Below are positions 58,835-64,000 of a stretch of 64,000 bases of DNA, in pieces. The notes under the pieces are model-generated. The model saw nothing but the letters and a program-made list of their open reading frames with translations, searched no databases and was not told where the DNA came from. The number at the start of each line of letters is the position of its first letter. The first letter of the stretch is position 1. Both the position numbers and the translations under genes were made by a program. Source of the DNA: Microvelia longipes (taxonomy: Eukaryota; Arthropoda; Insecta; Hemiptera; Veliidae); the NCBI GenBank assembly GCA_018340805.1, contig JACMZG010001911.1, positions 54,582,083 to 54,646,082 on the forward strand, given 5' to 3'.

Positions 58835-59425
58835 AACTAGGTTTTCACAAAGTTGTCCGTCTGTATGTATGTATCTGTTATCATCGTGGATCCTAGTGTA
58901 TTCTTGCTAGAGATTTAAAACTTCGTACAAAAGCTGTAGTTGTGCTATTCGGAAAATATTTTTTATGACGTCATTAACCCGCAAAAATAACATAGCGAAA
59001 ATTTCGAAAAATCATAAAACGCGGAAAAATTATGCGAACGGAATTATGAGATTTGGCAAGCATTTAGCCATGTATAAGACTAACATATATGCCATGTTTC
59101 ATCTTATTATCAGCATTAGTTCAGTTTTTATCATATGACTTGTGTATACGATTTTTAAAAAATTGGAAAATGATCTAATTGAGTTGGAATTTAGTACATA
59201 TGTATACCTTGACGTAATGAACAAATACACTAAGATGCGTTTCAATACGACAAATATATCCATGATTTTTGCTGGATCATAAAAATTAAGCAGCATTGAG
59301 CGTGGTCAGTGCTGTATGTGTGACCGCTGCGAATGAAACGGATGTATTTAATTTCTGAGGACAAGCAAAGCGAGTCCAAACACATGTTGCAGTATAAATA
59401 ACTGAACAGTTTTTGAGAGGACATA
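58835..59425 (+). mobile_element. 5S-ICR repeat copy 14
   Basis: Lacks the head. It runs from TTCACAAAGTTGTCCGTCTG through all internal modules, a 5S segment at 59284-59333 and one hairpin module (AGGACAAGCAAAGCGAGTCC), and stops at GCAGTATAAATAACTG. Confidence 0.87.
59284..59333 (+). promoter_or_regulatory. 5S rRNA-like internal control region
   Basis: ATTAAGCAGCATTGAGCGTG (box A region intact), then GTCAGTGCTGTATGTGTGAC with box C damaged by two changes. Confidence 0.65.
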
Positions 59426-60999
59426 GCTTTGCACTGTTACAATGAAGTCTTATTATTTCTTACCAGCCTAGGCACATGTCCTTAAAGATGGCACAATCCA
59501 TTGCTCTGGCTGATGCAGTTTTCTTAAAGAAAATAGTATGGCTTGTTGTAACCTAACCTTCCCAAATATAATCTTCTGATACAAACGACCATTATTTTTA
59601 TTTAGACTCACTGTTCTCTCTACTCTGCCCGTAGCGGGTGGCTCACTATTATGTAACCAAAACACATTTAATTTAACAATAGCGTACGTGCTTTACAAAT
59701 TATATGTAGGAATTATAAAGTCTCTTAAGCACCCGATATAAAACCCTCGTTCCGTTGCAGTCGTAGATATTGTGGCTTTTATATTTTTAATAATTTTTTT
59801 ATACAAATACGTGATAAGAATTCAGATATAATTTTTACTATTTCACTTTTCTTTACTACCAACGATTATTTTTTTTGTTTTTATTGTATTTTAAATTATG
59901 CATTGAATTATCTTAAAAAGTAAAATATTTTATTTTTATAAATATTTGAATGTAGGCTACTTGTGTTGTAGTATTTTGTGGTCACGGCGTATATTGTGGC
60001 AGTGTTCTGCTTTTCCCAATATGAATATCCAGAGCTAAGCTAAACGGGTCGTGCTGTTACTATTTTAGTTTGACTTTTAGTAAGAGCAGGGGTCCAAGTG
60101 CTCCTTTGCAATCCCTATTGCGTGTAGTAACCATTTGTGCGTTCAATTCCTGTACATTATGTTTTTATAAAAAATCAATTTATGCTTGTTTTATTATTAG
60201 TCAAGGAAAATGGTTCTAGCAACGACTAGAATTAACTATGTTCATACTAAGTACAAATTAGCCCTAAATTGCTTTTTAACATAAACTAACTTTTTTCACA
60301 AGCACTCGATACTGCTGCGTAGTATATTATGTATAACAGTATATTATGCAACTAGGTTGTAAAATAAGATTTTATTACTGCGGGATTTTTTTATTGACGA
60401 GCGAAGCATTATTTTTTCTATAGATCATCGATATATCCAAGGTAGACCAAAAGCTGTTTCAAAAGCTCACTAGCGAAGGTGGACACGAGTTTACCAGAAA
60501 AAATTAAAGATGTGTTACCAAGATGTCGCTGGACTATGGACCATGTTATCCTATCACCTAACCAGTAGTCGTATCACGATACTACGACTGGATTAAGATA
60601 TTTTTGTATTCTCTGAAACAACACTTTTGTCTCATATTCTTGATTCAGAACTCGGCTTTTAAAACGATCACAATGTTTATAGATTCTATCAAAAGAGGAC
60701 TTAAATGGAGTAATGTTAGCAGTTAAGAAGCAGTTTAAATACAATAGGATTGCAGACGAGCACGAGTCAGTGCTCTATCTTCATTAATCCTATCCTTATG
60801 AATTCTAAAACGTCAGAATGAAACAGCTAAACAGCATTATAAGTTGTACATACATCCCTGTTAAGTCTTTATTGATTCACTAGTTGCATCATAAGTCACC
60901 TGTTATGTCTACAAAGCCTACTGCAATGAAATAGAAAGGTTGTACTATTCATATTTTTTCTACTCACCCCAACCTCATAAGCTTTATTTTATACAATAT
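59426..60999. other. AT-rich DNA, no gene assigned
   Basis: The 65-residue minus frame at 59468-59665 is unrecognised. A stem around ATCACGAT (about 60570) is weak. Confidence 0.4.
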
Positions 61000-61190
61000 A
61001 ATTGTGCGAGAGACACCTAGGAAATGTAACAAGCAAGATGCGATGCTACATCTGGGAACTGTTCCATCATTCGACATTCGTCATCATTAATGGCTTGGCA
61101 TAATGTCATGACCCACAATGTTTCGTTACGTCTAACTCATCAGGGCGCCGACAGAGCCTGAACTCAATTGAAGGTCAGAGTGAGTTCAGG
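61000..61190 (-). repeat. Inverted repeat pair, right member
   Basis: Partner of 57475-57665. Its left end carries its own hairpin, AGAGCCTGAACTCA with TGAGTTCAGGCTCT (61153-61195). Confidence 0.8.
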
Positions 61191-63199
61191 CTCTGATCAA
61201 GATGTAGCCCCATATGGTCATAGGCATTAATACGATTGGAACCGTTTTGTGCTCAATCAGACCATCTTATGTGGTGCAATCGGCAAATAACTTGATTATG
61301 ACGTCGTCAAAAAATATTTAAACGACATTTCTTTTACATGCTGTGTTTAGCGCAACATATATTTTATTGTACATACTTCTATATGGCCGCTACGGAGCCT
61401 GGAAGACAAGGTTATGAAAATTCCACGTAATAATAATTACTGAAACAAAACATCTATGGCGCATGCTATGGCAATTTTTATGGCGAGGCTACGAAAATTC
61501 GCTAATTACATATCAAAATGCCATGTTAAAACAGATAATAATAACACAACGATGAACAACATATGTTTCTTTATAACCCTGATGAGGCGAAACTTTTATT
61601 ATTATGTAAATAAAACTCATTTTAAAATAACTGAAGTCTTTATTATCTTCACTTGCAATTTAATTTTCTAAAAATTGGCTAAGGGCAAGGACCGAGGGCC
61701 CTTGTTTTCACTCTTTGAGAAAAAAGTTGAAATTATAAAATGATTAATACTATCAGGCATCGTTTGATTAATACCTGCACCCAATGTGACTGATATTGGC
61801 TGTACTGTTTATGAAATCTGCCAAATGCTTGTTAGGATAGGAGTTAGAAGGTTTGCTAGAAATAGCAACTATGTGTAGCTCCCTCCTGTCCTGACACTTA
61901 AACGTAGTTGTGAGAATTGTTTTTGAGGGTTTTTTTTTGTTTCTAAGGGTTTACAGTAAGGAGTCTATATAAGGGCCTAGAGTCCCTACAGCACTGCTTA
62001 TTTGCTTACTCACAGTTTATCACTAGCCTTTATTTCATTTTAGTGGTTAATACATCTAATGTAAATTCAGTGTGCACTGTTTACGGGTACATCTCCCTTT
62101 ATTAACCCTCCACAAGTTAAACCCTAATTTATGGCCAAAATTTATAATTTATAGCATATTATAATCAATATTATATTTGTTTATACTTTTTTTATTCATT
62201 TTTGTTTTTTAATTATTTTGCTCTACCCAGCTGCCCTAACATACGCATCAATACACATATTTATAAATTGTTTTTTAATATTTTTTGATAATATAAATTG
62301 ATAATAATAATTATATAGATAGACATATTATGGGACAAAACTTAAAACTTTTACATTTTAAAACTTAAACATTTTATAAATTGAAATTTGTGATAAAAAA
62401 TAATAAGAAAATTTGCCAAGAGGCAGAATAAGCATTCTTACTTCCTACGCTATAAGATGGAGAAATTAAATTATAAAATGATAATTTATTTAAATAAATA
62501 GGTAAATGTTTTTTTCTGTGAAAATATGTAATAGGTAGAGTAGAGACTAGAGATAAACAAGACAGATGGAAGATTACGAGTTTATCATAAATCCATTATT
62601 TATTAATATTATTTTCTTGTTTACCGAGTCATTTTTCGAATACTGAGCTGTTTAAAATTCTTCTCCACCCTTACTCTGAATAAATCATAATAAATATCTG
62701 ATTTTTAATGTATTTTACACATTTCTTTCAGTAAATAAGTTACAAATAGAGTGGTTTTTTAAATTTTTATTAAATTCTCTTTTTTTTGCTGTTTCATCAC
62801 TGAATGGTACAGTTTTATTTAAGTTTTTTTTTAATTAATATTTGTTTCACAGAAAAATCAGATCCTAATATTCGATTACACTTAAAATTTTGTTCAGATT
62901 TCTGTCAAATAATTTTAATTATAAACGCATTTTCCCGTTTTACAAGGATTTCAAGGAAGAAATCGGGCTATATAAATTCAGTTATCCGTTCCGATAACTG
63001 AATTTCATCAGTTATCAGATATAAAAGTGAGAAAGTATGTTATTCAATCAGAGGTATACGTGATATGATATGATATAATATGATTAGATCAGCTAAGATA
63101 TCTCAGCATTGAAATAATATTGAGAACAGAGCTGACTTGTGTCGAATGAAAGGAGTGAAATATAACAGCACCATTTCGCACATCTTAAATAAATAATAA
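61191..63199. other. AT-rich DNA, no gene seen
   Basis: Open frames at 61456-61671 and 62804-63001 are F/I/N-rich. Nothing else recognised. Confidence 0.4.
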
Positions 63200-63305
63200 T
63201 TAGGTACGGGGTACCTCGGAAAAAATATTTTCCTGGTAGCACAAAATAGACGTGAAAATTGATTTATGTTCTAATTTCAACTCTCTAGAATTAACCTAGT
63301 ACCGC
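63200..63305 (-). mobile_element. 5S-ICR repeat copy 15, two ends joined
   Basis: GGTACGGGGTACCTCGG (terminal hairpin) is fused to TTTCCTGGTAGCACAAAATA and AACTCTCTAGAATTAACC, losing everything between. Confidence 0.75.
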
Positions 63306-63637
63306 GCAACCACACTCTGACCTGAATTCTGTTTCAGGGCTATGGTAACCATAAGAAGTACTTTATACGATTACTTAATCACGCAATAATTAAAGAAAAC
63401 CTATATTAATATCCTTTTGATAAAATAATTGTCTTAGTATTTCTTTTAGTGGTGTAGGTAATAGTTATTTATGCTCCAAGGGAGTAATGAATGCAATTAT
63501 TTCCTCCTTATCAATTGTAGGTGTGCCGCTCTCCGGAAAAGTGTTACAAAAATTGATCGCTTCCCATATAAATTTAGAAGATAAAACTCCCCCCCCCCCT
63601 CCCAAAAAAGACATAATTGCCTCTAACCCCTTATAAT
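63306..63637. other. Unassigned DNA
   Basis: Contains a C-run (63587-63600). The 64-residue minus frame (63465-63659) crosses it and is unrecognised. Confidence 0.4.
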
Positions 63638-63740
63638 AGGAAACACTTTTCACTCCCAAGGGAGAAAAAGTTACTTTTTACTCCCAAGAGAGTGAAAAGT
63701 AAATTTTCTCTCTTGAGGAGGAGTGAAAAGTGCTTTTTCA
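63638..63740. repeat. Foldback repeat of GAGTGAAAAGT words
   Basis: ACACTTTTCACTCCCAAGGG ... ACTCCCAAG (63643-63689) is inverted against AGAGTGAAAAGTAAATTTTC ... GGAGTGAAAAGTGC (63690-63735). Confidence 0.8.
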
Positions 63741-64000
63741 CTTCCTAAAAATCTGTCAATAAAGTTTATATTATGTACCGTCTAGAGGAGAGGTAAATGG
63801 ATATTGCCTTGTTACTTAAACCTAAACGTATTAACTGCTAACACATATATATTGTTTAATTCATGATACCTTTTAGTAAATCTAAACATGTCGATTAAAA
63901 GCGATAAGTTGAATTATTGGTTTTTTTATCTCGCAGTATGGACGGAGTATTTCAAGATTTTCTATAATTTATCTCTAAGCTTTATTCGAACTCGGGGTTT
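63741..64000. other. AT-rich DNA, no gene seen
   Basis: Nothing recognised up to the window end. Confidence 0.4.

Noticed and set aside
61579..61593. CTGATGAGGCGAAAC, hammerhead-like word
   Set aside because: Only three bases lie between CTGATGA and GAAAC, so stem II cannot form, and no stem I or cleavage triplet is evident.

Overview
The window looks like nuclear DNA of an arthropod, probably an insect; the order cannot be fixed from sequence alone. It is strongly AT-rich, has no dense coding, carries many TA and CA microsatellites, and is made largely of decayed mobile elements. I see no intact host gene, rRNA or tRNA. Almost all open frames are short and sit inside repeats.

Left end (1-9.2 kb): a giant imperfect palindrome of about 5.5 kb. 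Two head-to-head copies of the start of a large family-B, protein-primed-type DNA polymerase (the kind found in Polinton/Maverick and related virus-like elements) read away from a central minisatellite. The left copy runs off the window. The right copy runs on to its 3' end near 7.44 kb but is broken by many frameshifts. A G-rich, internally repeated stretch with no recognisable gene follows.

Middle and right (9.2-64 kb): nested repeats. The dominant family (about 15 copies or fragments, both orientations) is an element of roughly 0.8-1 kb that carries the internal control region of 5S rRNA, followed by GC-rich hairpin modules and, in the best copies, a terminal hairpin plus T-run. This looks like a 5S-promoter-driven, Pol III-transcribed mobile module. 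One relative has amplified its hairpin module into a minisatellite (51.9-52.3 kb), with a compensatory change in the hairpin stem.

Other elements have clear ends: a hAT-like MITE with an 8-bp duplication (41.4 kb), a 3.8-kb Harbinger-like element with TAA duplications (44.8-48.6 kb), a TA-flanked MITE family nested in three other elements, a long-TIR MITE (10.0 kb) and a 200-bp MITE (36.2 kb). At 18.7-19.0 kb a near-perfect hairpin flanked by 15-bp direct repeats carries two inverted hammerhead-ribozyme-like cores, which fits a Penelope-like retroelement remnant. Possible scraps of an LTR-retrotransposon gag (29.9 kb) and a LINE RNase H (22.1 kb) complete the picture. Minisatellites and compact palindromes are scattered throughout.

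The elements share a history rather than a pathway. MITEs have inserted into 5S-type repeats and into each other, so relative ages can be read from the nesting.
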